Shown in pieces: positions 9,197-17,201 of a stretch of 64,000 nucleotides of DNA. Under the pieces are notes generated by a model. The model saw only the letters and a program-made list of their open reading frames with translations, did no database searches and was not told the DNA's origin. Each line of letters opens with the position of its first letter. Within the stretch, counting starts at the first letter, position 1. This DNA comes from Vibrio sonorensis (GTDB lineage: Bacteria; Pseudomonadota; Gammaproteobacteria; Enterobacterales; Vibrionaceae): the NCBI RefSeq assembly GCF_001854765.1, contig NZ_LJJE01000092.1, positions 1-64,000 on the forward strand, read 5' to 3'. Position numbers and translations under genes: made by a program.

Positions 9197-10420
9197 TTAC
9201 CCTTGATTAAGTGAAGTCCAATTACTGTGCAGCACGCGTTCTAATTCTAGCGCACTCTTTTGTACGGCATCTTGAGCCGTTGCGAGCGTTTTCTTACCAC
9301 CTTCAAAATCACCAGTAGTTAAGTCAAACACCGTGCTATAGGTATCGGCACAGGTTTCAAACGCACGGCTTCTTGGAATCGTCGCCATCATCACTTGATC
9401 ACCAAGTAAATAGTTCATTTCTGTAAGAACCGACACTTGTTTTTTATTGTCGTCTTCAAACATTGTTGGCATCAGTCGCACAAACTCTAGACCTTGCCAG
9501 TCTTCTGGGAACATCTCGTACACCGTTGGCAGGTGTTGGAAGAAGTTTACCGTTGAAGCCCAATCCAAACGCTTAGCGGCACAAGGAATTAACAACGCGT
9601 TCGAAGCGTACATCGCGTTCCAAACTAGAGGGTCAACGTGTGGGCCAGTATCAATCATAATAATGTCAAAATCATCGGCAATTTTGTCGATAAGCTTTTC
9701 TTTTAGGAGCTTAACGATATCCAGCGATTGGCTTTGTGAAAGATATTGCCAAGCCTCAGCATTGAACATCGCATCTTCCGGAAAAGCGGACACGGTTTTT
9801 AGATTTGGGTATTGGGTTGGCATCAATACATTCTTTTGTAAAAACGCATTATCAACTTCCACTTCATCCGGTACGTTATCAAGCATAACGTCGACGGCGG
9901 AATAGATATTTTCATGATCTGAAGTACTAATTTGCGGATTTAAGAACAGTCGTAACGAACCCTGTGGATCTAAATCGATAAGGCAAATACGGTATCGCTT
10001 ATCGAGATTGAGCGCCAAACAAGCAGCAAGGTGCACCGCAGACATTGATTTGCCAGTACCCCCTTTTTGGTTTTGAACGTTAATGATCCAAGGCTTGTTT
10101 TCATTGTTCTTTTTGCGCTGATGAAACTTAGGAACGCCAGCGGCATCCATCAGCATATGGGCTTCTTGAAGAGAGATAGAGTAGTGATTGGCATTGTTTT
10201 TAGTAAATTGATGGCCAGCTTGCTCCATTTTACTAATAGCGTCGTCAAGCTTGCGTCTCGTCAACCCAGAACGCGTTTCCATTAATGCTTTAGACATAGG
10301 AGGAAAATGTTCCTCTCTGCGCTCTTCTAAAACGATCTCAATTCGGTCAGCCTGAACTTGTGCGGTTTGCTCTGCTAACTGATTGAGATTTTCTATCGTC
10401 TGTTCTCTTTTCATAGCCAA
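9197..10420 (-). CDS. parA2: Chromosome 2 partition ATPase ParA2
   Basis: Deviant Walker-type ATPase of 407 residues, of the long plasmid-P1-like ParA group. The N-terminal 100 residues are a winged-helix region that in this group binds operator DNA. Walker A is QNQKGGTGKSMS at about residue 115, A' is LIDLDPQGS, and Walker B is DIIMIDTGPHVDP. It moves the ParB2-parS2 complex over the nucleoid and probably represses its own promoter. Its promoter would lie in the 1.26-kb origin region to the right, which also holds one parS2 site. Confidence 0.96.
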   Translation of the reverse strand: MAMKREQTIENLNQLAEQTAQVQADRIEIVLEERREEHFPPMSKALMETRSGLTRRKLDDAISKMEQAGHQFTKNNANHYSISLQEAHMLMDAAGVPKFHQRKKNNENKPWIINVQNQKGGTGKSMSAVHLAACLALNLDKRYRICLIDLDPQGSLRLFLNPQISTSDHENIYSAVDVMLDNVPDEVEVDNAFLQKNVLMPTQYPNLKTVSAFPEDAMFNAEAWQYLSQSQSLDIVKLLKEKLIDKIADDFDIIMIDTGPHVDPLVWNAMYASNALLIPCAAKRLDWASTVNFFQHLPTVYEMFPEDWQGLEFVRLMPTMFEDDNKKQVSVLTEMNYLLGDQVMMATIPRSRAFETCADTYSTVFDLTTGDFEGGKKTLATAQDAVQKSALELERVLHSNWTSLNQG

Positions 10421-10644
10421 ATTCCGTTATTTGTGTCTAACAAGCAATTGTACAGCAATATATCCTCATTACAATAAAAAGGTGAACATTCACTTATTGA
10501 CACTTATCACATAAAATAGAGACTAAGACTAACGAATTATCTATATCTATACTTTTTCTAGATCAATAGTGGCAAAACATGCTCAAAATAGAACATAGAT
10601 AGGGGTGTAAAAATTTGTAGATTTAAAGTGTTACAGCGTCACTC

Positions 10645-10659
10645 ATTTACAATGTAAAT
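10645..10659. promoter_or_regulatory. parS2-like centromere site between parA2 and oriCII
   Basis: ATTTACAATGTAAAT, a perfect match to NTTTACANTGTAAAN. The closest of the set to the origin array, about 700 bp from it. Confidence 0.85.
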
Positions 10660-10833
10660 ACGAAAGATGAAAAGAAGAAGTAAGTATAGGCACTAAGCTA
10701 ATGACATGCGTTTCTCGGAACGATTACAAAACTCGACTAACTTACGGTAGGTGCATTTTCAATTTAGACCAGATGTACATTTAACTAGAATCGAGAATCC
10801 AGTCCATCTTCTATTTAGTTTGTTTTACGCTTC

Positions 10834-10976
10834 GAAAGCATGATCAAGAGAGCCTCCATGATCATACTTCCATACTTTAATAGCGGTTTAGGAACTATGA
10901 TCAAGGATATTCTCTGTCTATTTACCGACTTGAACTAGGTTAAAACAAATGATCAATATACGGATCAATGATCAAG
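10834..10976. repeat. Scattered RctB-type elements of the origin control region
   Basis: Five GATC-containing elements: GAAAGCATGATCA (10834-10846, inverse orientation), TGATCATACTTCC (10859-10871), ATGATCA followed by AGG (10897-10903), ATGATCA (10949-10955) and ATGATCAAG (10968-10976). Spacing is irregular, unlike the main array. They combine the 12/13-mer type and a shorter ATGATCAAG type. By analogy with V. cholerae they should bind RctB and tune initiation; that role is inferred. Confidence 0.75.
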
Positions 10977-11119
10977 TAGGTGCCTACGCCGGAAGCATGT
11001 AATTTCTAACTTAAATTACGGAAGAATGCAGATGAACTCTGGTTTAGCTGGAAATTGCCTAGAATAACTTGGTGAACAAAGAGAACCTCAGTTTACATAT
11101 CAAAGATACGAATACATCT

Positions 11120-11132
11120 TGATCATGCTTTC
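11120..11132 (+). repeat. Isolated RctB iteron
   Basis: TGATCATGCTTTC, identical to the array consensus, about 230 bp left of the array. Confidence 0.8.
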
Positions 11133-11238
11133 AGGAAATTGGTGACATTCCACTATACTGAGCAACGAAAAGAAAAATCGGTGACCAACAAAGTAATCGA
11201 TGTTTTTTTATACAAGTCGATTTAAATCCTAGTTATCA

Positions 11239-11251
11239 TGATCATGCTTCC
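11239..11251 (+). repeat. Isolated RctB iteron
   Basis: TGATCATGCTTCC, one base from the array consensus, about 110 bp left of the array. Confidence 0.8.
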
Positions 11252-11325
11252 GTTGATATTGAGGCCATTTTTCCATCTCAATTGACTTGTTATTCGTCAA
11301 CTGGAACTAGAGTTATTCAATCGCT

Positions 11326-11334
11326 TGTGGATAA
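11326..11334. promoter_or_regulatory. DnaA box
   Basis: TGTGGATAA, the exact reverse complement of the consensus DnaA box TTATCCACA, 16 bases before the first array iteron. A single DnaA box in this place is a known requirement of oriCII function. Confidence 0.9.
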
Positions 11335-11349
11335 CGTGTGTAATGGCGT

Positions 11350-11476
11350 TGATCATGCTTTCAAAAGCGCGATGATCATCGATTCGGAACGACTATGATC
11401 ATGTTTTCAGTCGGTTTTGATCATGTTTTCAAGCTTTAGTTGATCATGCTTTCGTCAAATGTATGATCATGCTTTC
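11350..11476 (+). repeat. Array of six RctB iterons (core of oriCII)
   Basis: Six direct copies of TGATCATGCTTTC or close variants start at 11350, 11373, 11396, 11418, 11441 and 11464. The starts are spaced 23, 23, 22, 23 and 23 bp, about two helical turns, so all lie on the same DNA face. The second copy (TGATCATCGATTC) is degenerate; copies 3 and 4 read TGATCATGTTTTC. Each holds a GATC Dam site; Dam methylation is known to be needed for RctB binding in V. cholerae. Confidence 0.93.
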
Positions 11477-11479
11477 GGA

Positions 11480-11645
11480 GCGTGTTTTTTTTTATCTTTT
11501 TAAAACAGTCACTTATAATCAATCAGCCGCTCTGATCAATAGATCATATAATCAATTAAGATCAGATTAATCAAAAAGATCAGTTATTTAAAACAACAAT
11601 TTTTTTCTTTATTTATGATCTTTTTTTCTTTATTCTTTCGGAACT
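11480..11645. other. A+T-rich DNA unwinding element with ATCA repeats
   Basis: About 165 bases of mostly A and T between the iteron array and rctB. It includes long T runs (11485-11500 and about 11599-11637) and many ATCA/GATC words (AATCAATCAG, GATCAATAG, AATCAATTAAGATCAG, TTAATCAAAAAGATCAG). Position and make-up fit the origin unwinding element. It must also contain the rctB promoter. Confidence 0.85.
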
Positions 11646-11682
11646 ATAGCCATATTACGGCTTTCGTGACACGGATCGAATA

Positions 11683-13653
11683 ATGAGTTCAGAAGATAAG
11701 ATACTGATCAAAGCCCCAAGAAGCCATAAAGACGGACACCTATTTGAGGTTTCAGAAACGGCAGTTAACTGGATAGAACAATACCAGCACTTTAAAGGGG
11801 TCACGAAAAGCATCGTCGAACTACTCAACTTGATCTCTTTGCGTGGCTTTAGTAGCAAGGATGGCCTAGTTTCAACAACCGAGCTTATCGATGCCACTGA
11901 CGGGCAAGTAACGCGAGCGGCGATACAGCAGCGCTTGAGAGCGGCTGTAAATATCGGTCTGTTTGCACAAGTCCCAGTGAGATTTGAAGAGGGACTGGCC
12001 GGTAAAACGATGTTACATCGGTTTGTTAATCCCAATGAACTCATTTCAGTACTAGGCGCTACTAGTCTCGTTACCGAGTCCGTAAAACAATCGGAAAAGC
12101 AAAAACGCTCCAAAGCCCTTGCTCAAACGCAAGTGAATAAACGTCTTTTAAACGAACACGGCTTGAACACACCACCAGCGATGAAAGATGAAGCGGATCA
12201 GTTTGTCGTTTCACCTACCAACTGGGCAGGCATTATTGATCAAGCTCTTGCTCCACCGAGAACTAGAAAAAGTTACCAAAAATCAATGGTTTCAATATCT
12301 GGTACTCGTGCGGTTATCGAAACGCGATCTTCGAAGAACATCATGACTGTCGACGATCTGATGACCTTGTTTGCGCTTTTTACTTTGACAGTTCAGTATC
12401 ACGAACATCATCAACACTCTTATCAGCTCGATGCCAAACAAGCGCCAAACAAAACGCCCTTGTACATCACCGATATCCTTTCACTCAGAGGAAAGAAAGA
12501 CAGTGGTCCGGCCCGCGATGCGATCCGAGATAGTATTGATCGCATAGAATTCACCGATTTTCAGCTACACGAGCTGACGGGACGCTGGCTAAGTGAGAAC
12601 ATGCCTGAAGGCTTTAAAAGTGATCGTTTTCGCTTTATTGCTCGCACGATCACCGCGTCTGAGGAAGCCCCGACGGAAGCGGCTAGTGGCGAGATACGCA
12701 TTAAACCCAACCTCTATATTTTGGTATGGGAACCTTCGTTTTACGAAGAGCTTCTCACGCGAGACTATTTCTTCTTGTTCCCACCAGAGATCTTGAAGCA
12801 ACACACTTTAGTCTTCCAGCTCTATTCATACTTCAGAAGCCGTATGTCGCGCCGTCATACGGACGTAATGCTGCTTAGCGAGTTGAACCAAAAGTTAGCC
12901 AGAAACATCGAATGGCGCCGTTTTTCGATGGATCTTGTCCGCGAACTTAAACGCTTATCCGATGGCAAGGGTACTGAAGACTTTTTTGTGGTGAACTTGT
13001 ACGGTTACCACTTAACGATCACGGCATTGATCGAGAATGGAAAGATCAAAGACTATCAGTTTGATATCAAGTGCGATGCGGAAGAAGTATTGCGTTACTC
13101 AAGAGCGAGAACGACCAATGCGGGTAAGCGCAATATGGCGCCAACGTTACCGAACCCATTGCGCAATGAAATGGTTTCGAAACAGCAACTTGACGAGCTT
13201 TCGCAAATCATCGACGGAGAGTTTGAACCGATCCAGCGCAAAGAAAAGTCCCCGAAAGGGAATTTAGGTCGCCGAGTGAAGCAAAGAAAACACTTGGTCG
13301 AGATCAATGCGGATGAGATTACCATCACTCTATCTAAATATACCTCCTCAGAGGCCCTAGAACGCAGTATAACGGCTTTGGCTGCGATGACAGGGCATTC
13401 CCATGGATCAATCGAAGAAGAGTGTCAGGAGCTGATTGACAAGCTTGATTGGTTGCGAGTGGATGGTGAAGTAGTGCCTTATGAAACTCTGAGCAAGATG
13501 ATTGAACTGTACAACGGTCAGAGTGAAAACAAGCATTTGTCGATCGAGCGACTAATTGCTGGCCTCGCGGTAAGACGCAAAGTGTGCAAGCAGGTATTTG
13601 AAGGTCATCTCGACGAAATGGTATTTAGAGCCCTAGATGAAGTGGCGGTGTAA
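11683..13653 (+). CDS. rctB: Chromosome 2 replication initiator RctB
   Basis: Binds the iterons and opens oriCII. The 656 residues nearly equal the V. cholerae protein (658). The N-terminus (KDGHLFEVSETAVNWIEQYQ and VELLNLISLRGFSSKDGLVS) begins the first of the winged-helix DNA-binding domains that make up most RctB proteins. The central part (about 250-480) is the conserved core that dimerises and binds DNA; the last 150 residues are the regulatory tail. Start ATG at 11683 follows a T-rich leader. Nothing is broken. RctB homologues are restricted to the Vibrionaceae, which sets the taxonomic frame of the window. Confidence 0.97.
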   Translation: MSSEDKILIKAPRSHKDGHLFEVSETAVNWIEQYQHFKGVTKSIVELLNLISLRGFSSKDGLVSTTELIDATDGQVTRAAIQQRLRAAVNIGLFAQVPVRFEEGLAGKTMLHRFVNPNELISVLGATSLVTESVKQSEKQKRSKALAQTQVNKRLLNEHGLNTPPAMKDEADQFVVSPTNWAGIIDQALAPPRTRKSYQKSMVSISGTRAVIETRSSKNIMTVDDLMTLFALFTLTVQYHEHHQHSYQLDAKQAPNKTPLYITDILSLRGKKDSGPARDAIRDSIDRIEFTDFQLHELTGRWLSENMPEGFKSDRFRFIARTITASEEAPTEAASGEIRIKPNLYILVWEPSFYEELLTRDYFFLFPPEILKQHTLVFQLYSYFRSRMSRRHTDVMLLSELNQKLARNIEWRRFSMDLVRELKRLSDGKGTEDFFVVNLYGYHLTITALIENGKIKDYQFDIKCDAEEVLRYSRARTTNAGKRNMAPTLPNPLRNEMVSKQQLDELSQIIDGEFEPIQRKEKSPKGNLGRRVKQRKHLVEINADEITITLSKYTSSEALERSITALAAMTGHSHGSIEEECQELIDKLDWLRVDGEVVPYETLSKMIELYNGQSENKHLSIERLIAGLAVRRKVCKQVFEGHLDEMVFRALDEVAV

Positions 13654-13858
13654 GAAGGCCAGATAACACAATTTGTTACACCTTATGAGTGATAAGACAA
13701 AGAGACAACAGTGCGCTGACAAAGCGCTGACAAAGGTGAAGCGATCGGTGGATAATATGTATCCCGAATAGACAACCTTTTGTCCTTTCTGATGAATGAG
13801 GGACTTCTAGTCCCTGATTGATTGGCTCATATTGTTACATTCATTCTGAATATGTTTT

Positions 13859-13887
13859 GCGAGTTCTCACGAACTCGCTTTTTTTTA
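13859..13887 (+). terminator. Rho-independent terminator after rctB
   Basis: Perfect 8-bp stem GCGAGTTC / GAACTCGC, loop TCAC, then eight T. It lies 206 bases after the rctB stop. A second small hairpin without a T run (AGGGACT-TCT-AGTCCCT) sits at 13799-13815. Confidence 0.85.
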
Positions 13888-13909
13888 TTCAAAATTCAGT
13901 GCAGAGTCT

Positions 13910-13922
13910 TGATCATGCTTTC
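13910..13922 (+). repeat. RctB iteron downstream of rctB
   Basis: TGATCATGCTTTC, an exact copy of the oriCII iteron, just after the rctB terminator. Confidence 0.85.
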
Positions 13923-13952
13923 GAGAACGATCAATGGAGTGGTCGATTTCCT

Positions 13953-13965
13953 TGATCATGCTTTC
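13953..13965 (+). repeat. RctB iteron downstream of rctB
   Basis: TGATCATGCTTTC, an exact iteron copy 43 bp from the previous one. It lies inside the 3' part of the opposing gene. Confidence 0.85.
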
Positions 13966-14338
13966 GAGGTTCATTCCAACCTAACGACGCCATCATATGG
14001 ACATGAGACTCGATCAACTGATTGGACTCTTTGTCCCAATCGCCTTTTGGCTGCCGATTGCAAAACTCCAGACTGAGAACCGTTAAGTGCTGCATGCGCT
14101 TTAAACACCAATCTTTTAGCTCGATATCGCTGTTGGGGTTTAAAGCGGCCTGCTGGAGCTTGCTATACGCCAATTGAACAAAAGGGTAGGCGAGACTTGG
14201 TTGGTCGAACTCTAAGCCCTTAAAACGGCGCAGACAGCCATCTAGCAACAGGCGATGGCCTTGCTCTGAGTTTCCGTTACTTGTGGGCCAAATACCTCTT
14301 TAGGAGCGGCAAACACAAGGTGCTCAAGTTCAGTATCA

Positions 14339-14351
14339 TGATCATGCTTCC
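14339..14351 (+). repeat. RctB iteron inside a coding sequence
   Basis: TGATCATGCTTCC, preceded by TATCA exactly as at 11234-11251. It falls in the 5' part of the opposing gene, where it encodes part of NRKHDHDTE. Confidence 0.8.
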
Positions 14352-14399
14352 GATTTTTATACCAATCGGAAATCTGTTCAACCCAAGTCTCTAACTCAA

Positions 14400-15332
14400 T
14401 CATGCAGCTTCAACCCATTTTTTTACAAAGTGGTTTGGACCAACTTGTTCTGAGTGCTCCTGAACAACCGCGCTGGCTGCACGGATCTTATCGGCATCTA
14501 CAGAGTAGTTTGGCTCAGTGTTGACCAAATTACCAAATGGCAGATCTGGATCAGGTACTGCAGAAATTAGCAACTTGGTGTATGGGTGCTGCGGGTTAGT
14601 CAGGATAGACTGAGTATCACCCCATTCAACGATTTGACCCTTGTACATCACCGCGGTTTCTTCGGCGATATAGTGAGCCGTCGCCAAGTCGTGAGTGATG
14701 TATAGGAAACCGATACCCAGCTCATTTTTCATTCGCTGCATAAGGTTTAGCACGCCTAGACGAATAGAAACGTCAAGCATTGAAGTCGGTTCGTCCGCCA
14801 GAATCACTTCTGCCCCTACAGCAAGTGCACGAGCTAGGTTTACGCGCTGACGTTGACCACCACTGAGCTCGTGAGGGAACTTACCAAGTGTATCGTGAGC
14901 CAGTTCTACCATGTCTAACAGTTCGATCAAACGGCCTGGGATCTCGCTGTTGTCCTTCACCTGATTGTGGATTTTCAGCGGTCGTGTCAAGTGGTGAGCG
15001 ATGGTATGTGTTGGGTTTAGAGAGCCAAACGGGTCTTGGAATACCATTTGCACTTTGCTTCGGTAGTCCAGTACTTCTTTGCGCTTTTCAATATCGTTGA
15101 TGTTCTTACCGTTATACAAGATCTCACCAGATGTCGCTGGGTAAACCTTGGTGATAAGACGGGCACATGTACTTTTACCACAACCCGACTCACCAACTAG
15201 GGCAAGGGTACGGCCTTTGTGCAGATTAAAAGTTACGCCCTGCAATGCGCGGAAAGTTTCAGTCGAAGAGAAACCACCACCAATAGTGAACTCTTTCACT
15301 ACATTGTTTACTTGGATGATTGGCTGGCTCAT
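14400..15332 (-). CDS. ABC transporter ATP-binding protein, oligopeptide/chito-oligosaccharide type (DppF-like)
   Basis: ATPase subunit of a peptide/nickel-class importer, 310 residues. Walker A is VGESGCGKST, Q loop MVFQDPFGSLNPT, signature LSGGQRQRVNLARAL, Walker B VILADEPTSMLD, switch His in YITHDLA. It has the C-terminal extension NPQHPYTKLLISAVPDPD typical of the oligopeptide-transporter ATPases. Its start overlaps the end of the upstream ATPase gene, and its stop overlaps the next gene. No permease or binding-protein gene is adjacent, so the pair must serve a transporter encoded elsewhere or have lost it. The substrate is not shown by the sequence. Confidence 0.9.
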   Translation of the reverse strand: MSQPIIQVNNVVKEFTIGGGFSSTETFRALQGVTFNLHKGRTLALVGESGCGKSTCARLITKVYPATSGEILYNGKNINDIEKRKEVLDYRSKVQMVFQDPFGSLNPTHTIAHHLTRPLKIHNQVKDNSEIPGRLIELLDMVELAHDTLGKFPHELSGGQRQRVNLARALAVGAEVILADEPTSMLDVSIRLGVLNLMQRMKNELGIGFLYITHDLATAHYIAEETAVMYKGQIVEWGDTQSILTNPQHPYTKLLISAVPDPDLPFGNLVNTEPNYSVDADKIRAASAVVQEHSEQVGPNHFVKKWVEAA

Positions 15333-16180
15333 GCTGGAACTCCTTCTTCTTGCTGATGCTTACCTTCGTGAATGTTCGGGAACGATGCCCAAAGCTTCTG
15401 GGTATATGGGTGCTGCGGGTTGTTGCGGATCTGTTTAGATTGATTTACCTCGATGATTTCACCGTGGCGCATGATAGCGATGCGGTCGCATAACTGGCTC
15501 ATCAATGCCAAATCGTGAGTGATAAACAGAACAGAGAAGCCAAATTCTTCGCGAAGCTGATAAATTTGCTGGAGGATCTCGCGTTGAACAACAACGTCTA
15601 ATGCTGTCGTAGGCTCATCCATGATGATCAACTTAGGATTAAGAGATAACGCAATTGCAATGACTAAGCGTTGACGCATACCACCACTGAACTGGTGTGG
15701 GTACTCGGTTAAACGGTCGCGCGGTATGTTGACAAGGTCAAGTAGCTTTTCAGCGCGATCTTTAGCTTGCTCGTTGGTTAGCCCAGCGTGATGACGCAAT
15801 ACATCGGCAAACTGCTCTTGAACGGGTAATACCGGGTTTAGGGAGTTCATTGCACTTTGGAAAACCATGGCAATTTCGCTCCAACGGATCGCTTGCAACT
15901 CTTTATCGGAAACTCTTAGGATATCGCGGCCTTCGAAATGGATTTCGCCACCTGAGATAAACGCTGGCGGCTTGTGCAGGCGGTTGATTGCGAAAGCAAT
16001 AGTACTTTTACCACAGCCAGATTCACCAGCAAGGCCAAAAATTTCGCCTTTACCAATATCAAAGCTAACGGATTTTACAGCGTTAAAATCACCATTGTCG
16101 GTGATGTAGTCAACACAAAGGTCTCTTACCTGAATAATAGGATCAGCATGAAAGGCATGCTGAAGAAGATTGTCGCTCAT
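15329..16180 (-). CDS. ABC transporter ATP-binding protein, oligopeptide/chito-oligosaccharide type (DppD-like)
   Basis: First ATPase of the pair. Walker A is LAGESGCGKSTIAF, Q loop MVFQSAMNSLNPV, signature FSGGMRQRLVIAIAL, Walker B LIIMDEPTTALD, then FITHDLALM. The NPQHPYTQKLWAS tail marks the oligopeptide-transporter class. I take the ATG at 16180 (MSDNLLQHAF); a GTG at 16192 in frame is the alternative. A Fur-box-like palindrome lies 20 bases upstream of the ATG, so transcription is probably repressed by iron. That would be unusual for a peptide or sugar importer and may hint at an iron- or metal-linked substrate. Confidence 0.9.
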   Translation of the reverse strand: MSDNLLQHAFHADPIIQVRDLCVDYITDNGDFNAVKSVSFDIGKGEIFGLAGESGCGKSTIAFAINRLHKPPAFISGGEIHFEGRDILRVSDKELQAIRWSEIAMVFQSAMNSLNPVLPVQEQFADVLRHHAGLTNEQAKDRAEKLLDLVNIPRDRLTEYPHQFSGGMRQRLVIAIALSLNPKLIIMDEPTTALDVVVQREILQQIYQLREEFGFSVLFITHDLALMSQLCDRIAIMRHGEIIEVNQSKQIRNNPQHPYTQKLWASFPNIHEGKHQQEEGVPA

Positions 16181-16199
16181 AATGACACTCACTTACTTA

Positions 16200-16218
16200 A
16201 AGGATAATGATTATCATT
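16200..16218. promoter_or_regulatory. Fur-box-like operator
   Basis: AAGGATAATGATTATCATT. It matches the 19-bp Fur consensus AATGATAATNATTATCATT at all but one or two positions and is nearly a perfect palindrome. It lies immediately upstream of the ABC ATPase operon, close enough to block the promoter or ribosome access. Confidence 0.85.
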
Positions 16219-16550
16219 AACTCTTAATTTGTTTGAGAAAAGAAGCGCGATGAAAAACAGTGAACCAGCTCGAAAAAGCTAATAATTGAGGTGAAAAATC
16301 TTGTCGATTTTGGCTGGAGATGGTGAATAAAACCGGGATAAAAAATGAGAGCCAGATCAGGTTCATTTTCGCGGGGGCAATTTCCTAAATGTACTTCTAC
16401 AATTAACTGGGTGCAAAGGTAAATTGAGCAAATTATTAATGGGATTTCTGAAGTATTATCACAGTCACATTCTGGTGCGAAATCGCTTAACAAGAATCTG
16501 ACCGTTTGCTACAGATTAGGGTGTCCCTGACATGGTTTTCGGAGGTGTTT
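16219..16550. other. Intergenic region between the ABC operon and a small gene
   Basis: About 330 bases, rich in A and T, between divergent genes. Beyond the Fur-like site at its left edge and the ribosome site GGAGG at 16541-16545, I see nothing certain in it: no hairpin with a T run and no frame with coding character. Confidence 0.5.
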
Positions 16551-16748
16551 ATGTCCATTAATTCAATTGACCATGATGAAATGACCAATATTGCTGACAA
16601 GTGGGACTTCAAGGAAGAAGTAGAGTCACAAAAACCAGTAAAATCTGTTAAATCAGCGGAAGCTCGTCGAAGAATTGAAGCGTTGAGAGAGATCCGAGAA
16701 AGTGGTTTGACTATCGAAGAAGCAAAGGAGCTTGGCATACTTCACTAG
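16551..16748 (+). CDS. Small basic/acidic protein, PA3496-like family
   Basis: A 65-residue soluble protein starting MSINSIDHDEMTN. The ATG at 16551 has an excellent ribosome site (GGAGG, six bases before); an upstream in-frame ATG at 16506 lacks one. The C-terminal half (EARRRIEALREIRESGLT) resembles the PA3496 family of small proteins, whose role is unproven. Followed at once by a terminator, so it is a single-gene unit. I cannot assign a function. Confidence 0.75.
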   Translation: MSINSIDHDEMTNIADKWDFKEEVESQKPVKSVKSAEARRRIEALREIRESGLTIEEAKELGILH

Positions 16749-16763
16749 CAATAAATCAATATC

Positions 16764-16793
16764 AAAGGGGGTGGCAAATGCCGCCCTTTTTCT
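16764..16793 (+). terminator. Rho-independent terminator
   Basis: Stem AAGGGGGTGGCA / TGCCGCCCTT with loop AA and one G-T pair or bulge, followed by a T run, 16 bases after the small gene. Confidence 0.8.
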
Positions 16794-16907
16794 ATTCTTG
16801 CTTCATTGGTATACCCCTGTAAATTTCCCGATCCTCAGCGAGTGAGCACATCCGCTGAGAACTGTGATATATTGCGTCTCCAGATGACGGACAGATGAGA
16901 TGAATCT

Positions 16908-17117
16908 ATGTCGATAAACTTGTCTTTGTTACCTGCTGATGAAAAGAATCGCATCGAGCTGGATAAGCAGGCTTCATTTCTGGTTTGGAAAATGCGCGAA
17001 GCGAAAGCAGGACCAGAAGAATTAGAACAAGAAGCCGCTAAAATTCGCGATGAGCAAGCCTTAAATGATTTTTGGCAGTCAGTAGAGAAATATAAGCGGA
17101 TGATGGGAGTAGCTTAG
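16908..17117 (+). CDS. Small conserved vibrio protein (DUF3283-like)
   Basis: A 69-residue soluble, helical, charged protein (LPADEKNRIELDKQASFLVW, then KMREAKAGPEELEQEA). It resembles the short DUF3283 proteins of vibrios, for which no function is known; the family call is from memory. It precedes the YebC/YeeN gene by 84 bases on the same strand. Confidence 0.75.
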   Translation: MSINLSLLPADEKNRIELDKQASFLVWKMREAKAGPEELEQEAAKIRDEQALNDFWQSVEKYKRMMGVA

Positions 17118-17201
17118 CAGGCTTTGCTTCCGATCAAATTGAAAACACCGCGGTTTTTGCTAAAATCCCCGCGTTAAATTGAATTAAGAGAGAACATCCC
17201 G

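Larger units (their letters stand above)
10421..11682. other. Replication origin of chromosome 2 (oriCII) and its control region
   Basis: A 1.26-kb gap with no convincing gene, between divergent parA2 and rctB. From left to right it holds a parS2 site, five scattered ATGATCA-type elements at 10834-10976, and two isolated TGATCATGCTTYC elements. Then come a perfect DnaA box, six iterons at 22-23-bp spacing and a 160-bp A+T-rich block ending just before rctB. This order (control region, DnaA box, iteron array, unwinding element, initiator gene) matches the published organisation of V. cholerae oriCII. The left part corresponds in position to the rctA/inc control region; I could not identify the 39-mer or 29-mer elements with confidence. 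Confidence 0.93.
13931..14403 (-). pseudogene. Conserved protein of unknown function coupled to the ABC ATPases, frameshifted (probable sequence error)
   Basis: From the ATG at 14403 the frame reads MIELETWVEQISDWYKNRK and EHLVFAAPKEVFG, then meets a stop. Adding one C in the gene-strand GGCCC (plus 14285-14287) joins it to the frame that runs to 13931, giving TSNGNSEQGHRLLLDGCLRR and a 157-residue, mostly helical, soluble protein. Its ATG overlaps the TGA of the upstream ABC ATPase gene (ATGA), so translation is coupled. An oriCII-type iteron lies inside its coding sequence (14339-14351) and another near its end. I do not recognise the family. Confidence 0.75.

Noticed and set aside
10834..11476. 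GATC-rich repeats as a CRISPR array
   Set aside because: Repeats are 12-13 bp with 10-bp spacers, far too short; they are origin iterons.
11655..12113. A 152-residue frame on the minus strand opposite the start of rctB
   Set aside because: It is a shadow of the well-conserved rctB coding sequence, with no ribosome site and low-complexity Ser/Cys-rich translation.
16224..16493. An 89-residue minus-strand frame in the gap before the small gene
   Set aside because: No ribosome site, no recognisable sequence, and composition like non-coding A+T-rich DNA.
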